DNA from: Leadbetterella sp964423865
Lineage (GTDB): Bacteria > Bacteroidota > Bacteroidia > Cytophagales > Spirosomataceae
DNA: 35,361 nucleotides
Assembly (NCBI GenBank): GCA_964423865.1
Contig: CAYRGN010000040.1
Span: 1-35,361, forward strand
Direction of reading: 5' to 3'
Shown here piece by piece: positions 1 through 7,950 of this stretch (position 1 is its first letter; each line of letters begins with the position of its first letter). A program made the position numbers and the translations under genes. The notes beneath the pieces were generated by a model that did no database searches, was not told the DNA's origin, and saw only the letters and a program-made list of their open reading frames with translations.

Positions 1-105
1 TACTCTATACTCCCTACTCTATACTCCCTACTCTATACTCCCTACTCTATACTCCCTACTCCCTACTCCCTACTCCCTACTCCCTACTCCCTACTCCCTA
101 CTCCT
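1..105. repeat. Heptad tandem array A (TACTCTA/TACTCCC)
   Basis: Fifteen consecutive 7-bp units: TACTCTA and TACTCCC alternate four times, followed by a run of TACTCCC ending in TACTCCT. The array starts at or before the left window edge. Read on the minus strand it is GGGAGTA/GGAGTAG repeated, and it supplies the TAG stop (98-100) of the methyltransferase gene. Confidence 0.97.
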
Positions 106-874
106 TCCTCCCCACAAAAAAATAATCTATACACTTCTCCGGCTCATCGCTCAGGAAATGATCGTCCCAGTTGATTTCTGCGGCGAGGCTGCCCGGTTCG
201 GCCAGGAGTTGGTTGCGGTTGAACCGGTTGAGGATTTCGTAGGGGATACGCAGCATCCAGGCGGGCAGACGGTGCTGGAGGTCGAGGAAGTCCCAACGCA
301 TAATCTTTCTTACCGATGCCTTGTTTTGTTCGTAGTAGGCCCAAACCTTTTCATTTCCGCCCACGCCTTTGGCCTCCAGGTGCGGGAAGTATTCCCGCAT
401 GAGATTTTTCAGCTCTTCGGTGCGGTATTCCCGGATATGCCAGGGGTTACGGCTCAAAGAATAGTCCTTGTTTACGGTAGTGAGGAGGATCTTCCCTCCG
501 GGTTTCAGCACCCTCCGGGCTTCTTCCAGAAATTTACGATCGTCTTGAATATGCTCAATGACCTGAAAAGTCACCACAAAGTCAAAGGTGTTATCTTCGA
601 ATTCCGTGAGGTAGGGGAGGTCCACCGTATTGAAATACTGGTCCGGGTATTTTTCCTGCAAAGCCCGGATCAGGGGCTCATTCTTATCGAGGCCGGTGAA
701 ATGATCGCAGGCGCCTATCAGTTTTTCTACTCCGCGGCCCCAGCCACAGCCCAGCTCCAGCACCTTGCCGCGGATGATCTTTGCGGCTTCCTCGTATGGA
801 AAATATAACCGTTGATGAACGGGATTGTCGGAAAGAATCTCTGCACTGGTGATTTCGGTGGTAGCGTAAGTCAT
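98..874 (-). CDS. Class I SAM-dependent methyltransferase
   Basis: A 258-residue soluble protein with a complete class I (Rossmann-like) methyltransferase core. Motif I, VLELGCGWGRG, is at residues 38-48. An acidic residue that would bind the SAM ribose follows at D63 (GLDKNEP). A motif II/III region (FDFVVTFQVIEHI) and the post-motif helix ARRVLKPGGKILLTT are also visible. This is the Methyltransf_11/25 pattern; the substrate cannot be read from sequence. The ATG at 874 is followed by no competing start, and a TATTTTTG promoter element lies about 20 bp upstream. The last residues and the TAG stop are read out of the heptad array at the left edge, so the C-terminus (GRKE) may have been remodelled by the repeat. 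Confidence 0.9.
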   Translation of the reverse strand: MTYATTEITSAEILSDNPVHQRLYFPYEEAAKIIRGKVLELGCGWGRGVEKLIGACDHFTGLDKNEPLIRALQEKYPDQYFNTVDLPYLTEFEDNTFDFVVTFQVIEHIQDDRKFLEEARRVLKPGGKILLTTVNKDYSLSRNPWHIREYRTEELKNLMREYFPHLEAKGVGGNEKVWAYYEQNKASVRKIMRWDFLDLQHRLPAWMLRIPYEILNRFNRNQLLAEPGSLAAEINWDDHFLSDEPEKCIDYFFVGRKE

Positions 875-892
875 TTAAAAGCAATTAAAGTG

Positions 893-900
893 CAAAAATA
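893..900 (-). promoter_or_regulatory. Candidate -7 element of the methyltransferase gene
   Basis: TATTTTTG on the minus strand fits the Bacteroidota -7 consensus TAnnTTTG, 19 bp before the ATG. I see no clear -33 TTTG at the right distance, so support is partial. Confidence 0.4.
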
Positions 901-945
901 AACGTATTTTTTGACTTATGGTGATAATGGGGGATATTAAGCAAA

Positions 946-994
946 GAGCTGTGAGCTATGAGCTATGAGCTGTGAGCTATTAGATGTTAGATGG
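946..994. repeat. Heptad tandem array B (GAGCTAT)
   Basis: Seven 7-bp units: GAGCTGT, GAGCTAT, GAGCTAT, GAGCTGT, GAGCTAT, TAGATGT, TAGATGG. It lies in the 402-bp divergent gap between the methyltransferase and the efflux operon. The rest of that gap (995-1276) shows no convincing gene or RNA; it becomes A+T rich from about 1145. Confidence 0.93.
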
Positions 995-1276
995 GGCTGC
1001 TGCGTGGTTAGAGGGATAGACTTTAGGCGGGGTGTACATAAGAATGCCGTGGAAGGGAACATGGCAGGCCCAAAATCGATAAAAAGAGGGACAAGATCGG
1101 CCGATTACGGCTTCCCGCCGACTAGACAGGAAAGACAAGCGAATTTTTAAGTGCCGATTTGCGTTTGACTTTATATGTATCAATAAAAACCATTACAAAC
1201 CTTTAACAAGCGGAGTTCTTCCAGCCCAGACCGAATCAATCTGATGGCATGAAGAGTTTCGCTAAATATTTTTGAA

Positions 1277-2458
1277 ATGAAAAAAATAATCCCCTTAGTG
1301 GCGCTCGGCGCCCTTTTTTCCTGCCAGTCAAAAAACCAACAGCAAGCTCCTCCAATCTCTGAATACCCGGTAGTAGAAGTCGCCCAGAAAACGGTGACGG
1401 GCTACGATGAATTTCCGGTGACCATCCAGGGAATCAACAACAACGATGTACGGGCCAAAATCCAGGGGTATATCCGGAAAGTATATGTAGACGAAGGACA
1501 ATCAGTGAGTGCCGGCACCCCCCTGTTTCAATTGGAAACGAACATTCTGACCCAGAATGCCGATGCCGCTGAAGCGGCCGTCACCGCCAGCGAAGCCGGA
1601 ATTGTGGCCGCTGACGCCGCCGTCAAAGCCGCCGAAGTGGAAGTCAATAAGCTGACTCCCCTGGTAGCCCGGAACATCATTGGCGCCGTGCAGCTGGAAA
1701 CCGCCAAAGCCAACCTGAACCGCGCCCAGGCGGCATACGCCCAGGCCGTGGCCGCGAAAAGCCAGGCCAGCGCCACCCTCAAAGGCATACGTGAAAACAT
1801 CAATTTCTCTATCGTGAGGAGTCCGATCAGAGGGGTAGTGGGCGCCCTTCCCCTCCGTGAGGGAAGCCTGGTGGGCCCCTCCGACGCCACCCCCTTAACT
1901 ACGGTATCGGAAACCAGCTCGGTCTATGCCTATTTTTCCATGAACGAAAAGGAGTACCTCGACTTCCTGGAAAGAACGCCCGGGACCACCGTAAAAGAAA
2001 AACTGAAGAATATACCGGAAGTAGACCTGCTACTGGCCAACGGACAGCCCTACCCGGAGAAAGGCCGGGTGCAGGCCGTTACCGGGCAGATTGACCCCTC
2101 CACGGGGAGCATCCGCTTCCGCGTAACTTTCACCAACGCTTCCGGCCTGCTCAGCAACGGAAACTCGGGGAAAGTCAGGATCCCGAAAGTATATGAAAAC
2201 GCCGTGGTTTTTCCTGAAATGTCGCTTTTTGAGCGTCAGGGAAACTTCTACGTATACACCGTGGCCCGCGATACCGCCCAAATGGTAAGGGTGAGCATCA
2301 CCGACCGTACCCAGAACCTGGTAGTGGCCGGGGGAGGCGTGAAGCCGGGCGACCTGGTGGTGACCCAGGGTACCGCCAACCTCCGCGACAAAACGGCGGT
2401 GAAACCCCAAAAGCAAGACCTGGATCAACTTTTAAACGCACTCAAACCCGTATTTTAA
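1277..2458 (+). CDS. RND efflux periplasmic adaptor (AcrA/MexA-type lipoprotein)
   Basis: A 393-residue membrane fusion protein. It has a lipoprotein signal with the acylated cysteine at C16 (ALFSC), so it is probably anchored in the inner membrane. Next come a first lipoyl half (about 55-90, with RAKIQGYIRKVYVDEGQSV), a long Ala/Glu-rich alpha-hairpin (about 94-170), the second lipoyl half (SPIRGVVGALPLREGSLV), then beta-barrel and membrane-proximal domains. Its role is to couple the pump encoded 3 bp downstream to the outer-membrane channel. The 3-bp spacing implies one transcript with the pump. No TetR, AraC or two-component regulator is adjacent, so control is not evident locally. Confidence 0.95.
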   Translation: MKKIIPLVALGALFSCQSKNQQQAPPISEYPVVEVAQKTVTGYDEFPVTIQGINNNDVRAKIQGYIRKVYVDEGQSVSAGTPLFQLETNILTQNADAAEAAVTASEAGIVAADAAVKAAEVEVNKLTPLVARNIIGAVQLETAKANLNRAQAAYAQAVAAKSQASATLKGIRENINFSIVRSPIRGVVGALPLREGSLVGPSDATPLTTVSETSSVYAYFSMNEKEYLDFLERTPGTTVKEKLKNIPEVDLLLANGQPYPEKGRVQAVTGQIDPSTGSIRFRVTFTNASGLLSNGNSGKVRIPKVYENAVVFPEMSLFERQGNFYVYTVARDTAQMVRVSITDRTQNLVVAGGGVKPGDLVVTQGTANLRDKTAVKPQKQDLDQLLNALKPVF

Positions 2459-2461
2459 ATC

Positions 2462-5400
2462 ATGTTTAAAACTTTCATAGAAAGACCGGTATTTTCATCG
2501 GTTATTTCTGTTTTGATTGTCATATTGGGGGTACTTGGACTGTACACTTTACCGGTATCCCAATATCCCGAGATTGCCCCGCCCACCGTTCAGGTGATGG
2601 CCAACTACCCCGGTGCAAACGCCCAGACCGTGCTGGAAAGTGTGATTGTACCCATAGAAGAGCAGATTAACGGGGTAGAAGGCATGGATTATATCGCCTC
2701 TACGGCCTCCAACAACGGCTCGGCCAGCATACAGGTGATTTTTAAACAGGGCATAGACCCCGATATCGCCACGGTAAACGTGCAAAACCGGGTGTCGAGA
2801 GCCACGCCCCTGCTGCCCGCAGAAGTAACCCGCTCCGGCGTGACCACCCAGAAACAGCAGACCAGCGCCCTGATGTTTCTTTCTTTCTATTCCTCCAACC
2901 CGGAATACGATGCTACCTATATTCAAAATTATCTGAATATCAATGTAATACCCGTATTAAAACGGGTGAATGGGGTAGGAGACGCCACCGCCTTCGGACA
3001 AAAAGTGTACTCCATGCGGATCTGGCTCGACCCGGTGAAAATGGCCACCTACGGACTGATTCCTTCCCATATTTCACAGGCCATTAACGAACAAAGCCTG
3101 GAAGCAGCCGCGGGACAATTCGGAGAAAACGACGGCGCCTCTTTCCAGTACATTCTGAAATACGGAGGAAAATACCGTACCGAAGAGCAATACGAAAATA
3201 TTGTGGTCAAGGCCCTGGCCGGCGGACAGGTACTTTACCTGAAAGATGTGGCGAAAATAGAATTGGGCTCCTTGTCTTATTCGGGGCACGGAGAGCTGAA
3301 CGGACAGCCCTCTACCACCATTGCAGTATACCAGACCCCGGGTTCTAACGCCCAGCAAATCAACAATGACCTGAAAGCCGAACTGGAGAAGATTGGCGCC
3401 CAGCTGCCCGAAGGCTTGAACTACCTTATCAACTTTGATACGAACGAATTTTTGGACGCCTCCATCGCTAAGGTAGTGAGTACCCTCATAGAAGCCTTCT
3501 TGCTGGTTTTTGCGGTGGTGTTTATCTTTCTCCAGGATATTCGTTCTACCATTGTGCCTTTGATTGCCGTACCCGTGTCTATCATCGGTACTTTCTTTTT
3601 CCTGACCCTGTTCGGCTTTTCACTGAACCTGCTGACCCTGTTTGCGCTGGTGCTGGCCATAGGCATTGTGGTAGATGATGCCATTGTGGTGGTAGAGGCC
3701 ATCCACGCGAAAATGGAAACCACAGGCATGGAAGCGAAAGAAGCGTCTATCAGCGCCATGGGGGAGATCTCCACGGCCATTGTCTCGATTACCCTGGTGA
3801 TGGCAGCCGTGTTTATCCCGGTAACGTTTATTAGCGGACCTACCGGCGTATTCTACAAACAGTTCGGGATCACCCTGATTGTGGCGATTGTCATCTCCGC
3901 GGTCAATGCCCTTACCCTGAGCCCCGCCCTGTGTGCGCTCTTCCTGAAACCTCACGAAGAAAATCACCAAAAAGGGTTTTTACAGCGTTTCTTTACCGCG
4001 TTTAATACGGGATTCAATACCATCACCCGCAAATACGGACAGGCCTTCGGTTTCCTGTTTAAGCACAAGTGGGTAACCGCCCTGATTCTGTTGCTTTGTC
4101 TCGGAGGCGTTTTCCTTTCCAACAAAACCATGCCTTCCGGTTTTGTACCTAACGAAGACCGGGGCTTTCTCTTTGGTAACGTGGAACTGCCGCCGGGCGC
4201 TTCTACCGACAGGGTGTATTACCTGCTGCAAGACTTTGAGAAGAAAGCCATGCAGATCAAGGGCATTCAGAATGTAACTACCATTACCGGCAATAACTTT
4301 ATCTCCGGCGCCGGCGCCAACCACGGCATGCTGCTGATCAAACTGGACGGCTTTAAAGACCGGACCACATCGGAAACGGCCATTGACGCCATTATCCGCG
4401 AATTGTTTGCGCTGGCAGGACGGGAATTCAAAGATGCCAAAATGGCGTTCTTCCAACCCCCCAGTATTCCGGGTTTCGGGGCTTCTGCAGGTTTTGAGCT
4501 GAAACTCCTCGACCGCTCAGGTGGTGAACTGAAACGGTTGGATGAAGTAACCCAGGGTTTCCTACAGGAACTCACCCAAAGGCCTGAAGTGCAGTATGCC
4601 CAGACCTCGCTCAATACCAATTACGCCCAGTACGAAATCAAACTGGATGTGGAAAGGGCGAAGCGCTCAGGAGTAACCGTAAGCGGTATTCTTTCCGCCC
4701 TGCAAGGGTATATCGGGGGAATTTACGCGGCCGATTTTGTGCGATTCGGGAAACAATACCGGGTAATGATCCAGGCCCTGCCGGAAAATCGCCGCGACGA
4801 ATCTTCCCTGAACAGCATTTATGTAAGTACTGCCAGCGGACAGATGGCGCCTATCAGCCAGTTTGTGACCCTGGAGAGAGTGTACGGTCCGCAGTCGGTA
4901 ACCCGCTTTAACCTCTTTACCTCGGCCAATATTTCCGGGGCCACCAATCCCGGGTATTCCAGTGGAGATGCCATACGGGCCATCAACGAAGTGGCCGCCA
5001 CGGAACTCAGCCAGGATTTTGGTGTAGACTTTACCGGCCTCACACGGGAAGAACTCAAAGCCGGATCACAGACCCTGATGATCTTTATTCTCTGTGTGGT
5101 ATTCGTTTATTTTATTCTTTCGGCACAGTACGAAAGTTATATCCTGCCGTTTTCGGTGATTCTTTCCCTGCCGGCAGGTATTATGGGGGCGTACCTTTCT
5201 CAGAAGCTGGCGGGACTGGAAAACAATATCTATTTCCAGATTGCGCTGGTTATGCTGGTGGGCCTGCTGGCCAAAAACGCCATCCTGATTGTGGAATTTG
5301 CGATCCAGCGCCGCAAGCACGGAGAATCTATTGCCCAGGCAGCCATTGGTGGGGCCATTTCCCGTCTGCGCCCTATCCTGATGACGTCCTTTGCGTTTAT

Positions 5401-5572
5401 CCTGGGACTGATGCCTCTGGTGTTTGCCTCGGGAGTGGGGTACATTGGGAACCGCTCTGTGGGTACCGGCGCTGCATTCGGCCTGCTGATAGGTACCGTC
5501 ATCGGGGTATTTATTATCCCTGTGCTCTTTGTGGTCTTCCAGAGCTTGCAGGAAAAAGTAAAGTTAAAGTGA
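2462..5572 (+). CDS. RND multidrug efflux permease (HAE1/AcrB family)
   Basis: A 1036-residue inner-membrane proton/drug antiporter of full family length. It starts with the typical FIERPVFSSVISVLIVILG first transmembrane helix, has two large periplasmic loops, and has two sets of transmembrane helices. The proton-relay residues of AcrB are present: the Asp pair D405-D406 in TM4 (GIVVDDAIVVVEA) and K938 in TM10 (GLLAKNAILIVEF). The order adaptor-pump-channel and the intact catalytic residues support a working tripartite system. Hydrophobic amphiphiles are the usual HAE1 substrates; the actual substrate here is unknown. The stop (5570-5572) is followed by degenerate 7-bp steps (TTAGACA, TTAGCTA) before heptad array C. 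Confidence 0.97.
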   Translation: MFKTFIERPVFSSVISVLIVILGVLGLYTLPVSQYPEIAPPTVQVMANYPGANAQTVLESVIVPIEEQINGVEGMDYIASTASNNGSASIQVIFKQGIDPDIATVNVQNRVSRATPLLPAEVTRSGVTTQKQQTSALMFLSFYSSNPEYDATYIQNYLNINVIPVLKRVNGVGDATAFGQKVYSMRIWLDPVKMATYGLIPSHISQAINEQSLEAAAGQFGENDGASFQYILKYGGKYRTEEQYENIVVKALAGGQVLYLKDVAKIELGSLSYSGHGELNGQPSTTIAVYQTPGSNAQQINNDLKAELEKIGAQLPEGLNYLINFDTNEFLDASIAKVVSTLIEAFLLVFAVVFIFLQDIRSTIVPLIAVPVSIIGTFFFLTLFGFSLNLLTLFALVLAIGIVVDDAIVVVEAIHAKMETTGMEAKEASISAMGEISTAIVSITLVMAAVFIPVTFISGPTGVFYKQFGITLIVAIVISAVNALTLSPALCALFLKPHEENHQKGFLQRFFTAFNTGFNTITRKYGQAFGFLFKHKWVTALILLLCLGGVFLSNKTMPSGFVPNEDRGFLFGNVELPPGASTDRVYYLLQDFEKKAMQIKGIQNVTTITGNNFISGAGANHGMLLIKLDGFKDRTTSETAIDAIIRELFALAGREFKDAKMAFFQPPSIPGFGASAGFELKLLDRSGGELKRLDEVTQGFLQELTQRPEVQYAQTSLNTNYAQYEIKLDVERAKRSGVTVSGILSALQGYIGGIYAADFVRFGKQYRVMIQALPENRRDESSLNSIYVSTASGQMAPISQFVTLERVYGPQSVTRFNLFTSANISGATNPGYSSGDAIRAINEVAATELSQDFGVDFTGLTREELKAGSQTLMIFILCVVFVYFILSAQYESYILPFSVILSLPAGIMGAYLSQKLAGLENNIYFQIALVMLVGLLAKNAILIVEFAIQRRKHGESIAQAAIGGAISRLRPILMTSFAFILGLMPLVFASGVGYIGNRSVGTGAAFGLLIGTVIGVFIIPVLFVVFQSLQEKVKLK

Positions 5573-5608
5573 CAGAGGTTAGACATTAGCTAAAATATAT
5601 ACAGATGA

Positions 5609-5636
5609 AATAGCCATGAGCTATCAGCTATCAGCC
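5609..5636. repeat. Heptad tandem array C (ATCAGCT)
   Basis: Four 7-bp units (AATAGCC, ATGAGCT, ATCAGCT, ATCAGCC) in the spacer after the pump gene. They are in inverted orientation relative to array D at 5745-5772. Confidence 0.75.
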
Positions 5637-5670
5637 GGGTGGCGTACCACTATCAGAAAACCGGCACACC

Positions 5671-5728
5671 AGCGAAGCGTCGCCCGACCGCCGGCTAGGC
5701 GCCCCCCAATGAATAAGCGAAGTGTCGC
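5671..5728. repeat. Direct repeat AGCGAAGYGTCGC inside the efflux spacer
   Basis: AGCGAAGCGTCGC at 5671-5683 and AGCGAAGTGTCGC at 5716-5728 differ by one base. They sit in a G+C-rich core (about 5637-5744) bracketed by heptad arrays C and D. This resembles a small REP-like insertion rather than coding sequence. Confidence 0.5.
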
Positions 5729-5744
5729 GGGGCGGCCCTCCGCC

Positions 5745-5772
5745 CAGCTGACTGCTGATAGCTGAAGGCTAA
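5745..5772. repeat. Heptad tandem array D (TAGCTGA)
   Basis: Four 7-bp units: CAGCTGA, CTGCTGA, TAGCTGA, AGGCTAA. It ends 12 bp before the channel gene start and is close to the reverse complement of array C. Confidence 0.75.
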
Positions 5773-5784
5773 ATTTTTATACAA

Positions 5785-7170
5785 ATGAAGAATTATTCGA
5801 TACTGCTGATGGCCCTTTTGCTGCAATCGTGTTTTGTAGCGAAAGATTATAAACGGCCGGAACTACCGGTGGCGGAAACCTATAAAGTGGAGGCCTCCGT
5901 GACCGACAGCGCCAGTTTGGCTACGGTTTCCTGGAGAACCTTCTTCCAGGACAAACAATTGAACGCCTACATTGAGAAGGCCCTCCGAAATAACCTGGAT
6001 ATCCGGACGGCCCTCCAGAGCGTGGCGATGGCAGAGTCTTACATGAAACAAGGCAAAGCGGGGCATTTCCCTACATTTACCCTGGGACCGAATTTTACAT
6101 TTACGAAGACCTCAGCCAATACCCAGTTTGGCCGCATCACGGGTAGCCAAACCCTGACCCAATTTGACATTACCGGGAATTTAGCCTGGGAAGCCGACAT
6201 CTGGGGAAAAATACGGAGTACCAAACGAGGTTTCGTAGCCGACTACCTGCGGAGCATTCATGCCCACCAGGCGGTTTCTACCCAGATCATCGCTTCGGTA
6301 GCGAATACCTACTTTGCCCTGGCGGCCCTGGATGAACAGAAAAAAGTGCTGGAAGAAACCATCCGGAACCGGGAAGAAGCCGTAGAGACCAACCAAGCCT
6401 TAAAAGAGGCGGGCATTGTGAGTGAAGTGGCGGTTATCCAAACCGAAGCCATCCTGGTCAATGCGCGGTCGTTACTGATTGACACTGAAAATGCCATCAA
6501 GCTCAACGAGAATATTCTCAGTGTGCTGACCGGTGAATACCCGGGTGACATTGCTCGTGGAAATTTTGATCCTGCGCATCTAGCGATAGACGTACAAACC
6601 GGGTTTCCTGCCCAATTGCTGGAGAACCGTCCGGATGTACAAGCGGCCGAAATGGCCCTGGTGAAAGCGTTTGAAAACGTGAATGTGGCCCGTAGCAATT
6701 TTTATCCGGCCCTGAGAATTACGGCAGCCGGCGGTTTTCAGAGCATTGATTTCCCGGAACTATTCAGTCCGAAATCTTTATTTGCCAATGCCGTAGCCGG
6801 CCTTGCCCAACCCGTGTACAACCGGCGCGCCCTCAAAACCCAGAAAGAAGTAGCCGATGCCAGCCAGGAACAGGCCTACTTAGCGTATCAGAAAGCCATG
6901 ATCACGGCCAGCCGTGAAGTGTCAGATGCTTTGTATAATTTTTCTGCAGCTGACCGTAAAATAGACCTTAAGGCAGAGGAATATCGCTTGTACAAACTGT
7001 CAGAGGAATTTTCAGAAGAACTTCTCGAAAACGGAATGGCCAATTACCTGGAAGTGATCACGGCCAAACAAAACGCCCTGAATACCCAGCTCAGCATCAT
7101 TACTACCCAATTGCAGAAACTGAACGCTGTCGTGGAGCTGTATAGGGCGCTGGGTGGCGGATGGAGGTAA
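5785..7170 (+). CDS. RND efflux outer-membrane channel lipoprotein (NodT/OprM family)
   Basis: A 461-residue TolC-like outer-membrane factor of the NodT/OprM class. The lipoprotein signal ends at C16 (ALLLQSC) and is followed by the family start YKRPELPVAETY. Two internally similar halves each carry long coiled helices (for example 180-245 and 385-455) with beta-barrel strands between them. It forms the exit duct for the pump encoded upstream. A 212-bp spacer with repeats separates it from the pump gene, so it may be partly uncoupled, although order and family leave little doubt about partnership. A hairpin begins at its TAA stop. Confidence 0.94.
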   Translation: MKNYSILLMALLLQSCFVAKDYKRPELPVAETYKVEASVTDSASLATVSWRTFFQDKQLNAYIEKALRNNLDIRTALQSVAMAESYMKQGKAGHFPTFTLGPNFTFTKTSANTQFGRITGSQTLTQFDITGNLAWEADIWGKIRSTKRGFVADYLRSIHAHQAVSTQIIASVANTYFALAALDEQKKVLEETIRNREEAVETNQALKEAGIVSEVAVIQTEAILVNARSLLIDTENAIKLNENILSVLTGEYPGDIARGNFDPAHLAIDVQTGFPAQLLENRPDVQAAEMALVKAFENVNVARSNFYPALRITAAGGFQSIDFPELFSPKSLFANAVAGLAQPVYNRRALKTQKEVADASQEQAYLAYQKAMITASREVSDALYNFSAADRKIDLKAEEYRLYKLSEEFSEELLENGMANYLEVITAKQNALNTQLSIITTQLQKLNAVVELYRALGGGWR

Positions 7171-7195
7171 AGTTCTTTCAAACGAAGTGAACTTT
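7169..7195 (+). terminator. Hairpin after the efflux operon
   Basis: Arms AAAGTTC (7169-7175) and GAACTTT (7189-7195), with an inner TTC/GAA extension, start at the channel gene's stop codon. There is no T-tract, so intrinsic termination is plausible but not certain. Confidence 0.45.
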
Positions 7196-7213
7196 ATCCC
7201 GAATAGTGCTGCT

Positions 7214-7249
7214 CATTTGATAACCTATAACGTTATGGGTTATCAAATG
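7214..7249. promoter_or_regulatory. 36-bp near-perfect palindrome, candidate HigA operator
   Basis: Left arm CATTTGATAACCTATAAC (7214-7231) and right arm (7232-7249) match in 17 of 18 positions with no spacer. It lies 50 bp upstream of higA. HigA-type antitoxins autoregulate by binding palindromes at their own promoter, which makes this a likely operator (inference). Confidence 0.7.
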
Positions 7250-7287
7250 GATGGGTCTGTGATGTGAATTATCTGGACTATCATTAA
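7231..7287 (+). pseudogene. Remnant of HigB toxin C-terminus
   Basis: In the open stretch 7231-7287 the reading frame ends DVNYLDYH followed by TAA, 12 bp before higA. RelE-like HigB toxins (plasmid maintenance system killer family) characteristically end in a hydrophobic-rich strand finishing with DYH, and are encoded directly upstream of higA. An in-frame stop at 7228-7230 and the absence of any further HigB sequence show that only about 8-12 recognisable codons remain. The match is short, so chance cannot be fully excluded, but location, frame, distance and residues all agree. Confidence 0.5.
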
Positions 7288-7293
7288 AGAGAA

Positions 7294-7554
7294 GTGACTA
7301 TGTTAAAAAGAGGTATGCGCCCACCACATCCCGGTTCAATGATACGCGATATAATTGACGGGATAAAAGAAGATACAGGGAGAAAATTAACGAACAGGGA
7401 AATAGCGGAAGGCCTGGGAATTACTCCCAAAACATTATCCAACATTCTTAATGAACATCAGGGTATAAGTTCTGAAATGGCCATTCGCTTGTCTAAAGCA
7501 TTTGGGTCTGATCCTAAATTTTGGTTAAAATTACAGCTGGATTATGATTTGTAG
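7294..7554 (+). CDS. higA: Orphan HigA-family antitoxin / XRE transcriptional regulator
   Basis: An 86-residue protein (84 residues from the more likely ATG at 7300; the GTG at 7294 is the alternative). It opens with the HigA signature RGMRPPHPGSMIRD and carries a helix-turn-helix at about residues 36-70 (NREIAEGLGITPKTLSNILN). It ends with the family-typical FGSDPKFWLKLQLDYDL. HigA normally neutralises the HigB mRNA interferase and represses the higBA promoter. Here no intact higB is present, only a probable C-terminal vestige upstream, so it may now act purely as a DNA-binding regulator at the adjacent 36-bp palindrome or as an anti-addiction factor. The gene lies in a more A+T-rich pocket than its neighbours. 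Confidence 0.9.
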   Translation: MTMLKRGMRPPHPGSMIRDIIDGIKEDTGRKLTNREIAEGLGITPKTLSNILNEHQGISSEMAIRLSKAFGSDPKFWLKLQLDYDL

Positions 7555-7653
7555 AAAGCGCAAAAGAGTATAGGTAATATTGAGGTTACGCAATTTGGTC
7601 ATATGGGATCAAGGAGCGAAACAGTTCTTGAAATTTCCTGATAGAACCGGTCA

Positions 7654-7950
7654 TTATATGGAATTCTCCTGCCAGCTATGGAGATTTTTAACACTATCTA
7701 AAACCTCAATAGAAAAAATTTTCTTCCTCGTCTCCTCCGATGTAGTGTCCCATAAAATATCGAATAGGAAGTCGAGTGCATCAGAACAATTCATGTCATC
7801 TACCCAATCAACCTTGATTTGAACTATGTATGAAGTCGAAATATCACCGGGGTAAGCTTCTTCTAAACATATATGCTGAATAGGTTTCCCTTTTTCATTG
7901 CATCTGTCTTGAAAAGGTTTTAATAGTTCTTCTAATTTTGCTCTATCCAT
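7654..7950 (-). CDS. Small protein of unknown function paired with the HEPN gene
   Basis: A 98-residue acidic protein I do not recognise. It shows an alternating beta/alpha pattern: a helix (LEELLKPFQDRCNE), strands around SYIVQIKVDW, a helix (CSDALDFLFDIL) and a final strand IFSIEVLDS. There is no signal peptide, no membrane segment, and no nucleotidyltransferase GS-x-DxD signature, so it is not the usual MNT partner of HEPN proteins. Its ATG at 7950 overlaps the end of the HEPN gene by 19 bp, implying translational coupling. By position it could be the antitoxin or partner of the HEPN protein (inference). Confidence 0.75.
   Translation of the reverse strand: MDRAKLEELLKPFQDRCNEKGKPIQHICLEEAYPGDISTSYIVQIKVDWVDDMNCSDALDFLFDILWDTTSEETRKKIFSIEVLDSVKNLHSWQENSI

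Noticed and set aside
1..110. CRISPR-like regular repetition
   Set aside because: Units are 7 bp with no spacers and there are no cas genes; these are simple tandem arrays.
158..808. 216-residue open frame on the plus strand opposite the methyltransferase
   Set aside because: It lies wholly inside the recognised minus-strand gene and encodes a low-complexity, family-less sequence; it is a shadow frame.
1267..1274. TATTTTTG as promoter of the efflux operon
   Set aside because: It ends only 2 bp before the ATG, so initiation would fall inside the coding region; likely chance in A+T-rich sequence.
7580..7822. 80-residue plus-strand open frame in the accessory pocket
   Set aside because: It overlaps the minus-strand 98-residue partner gene, which has an ATG, operon coupling and plausible secondary structure.
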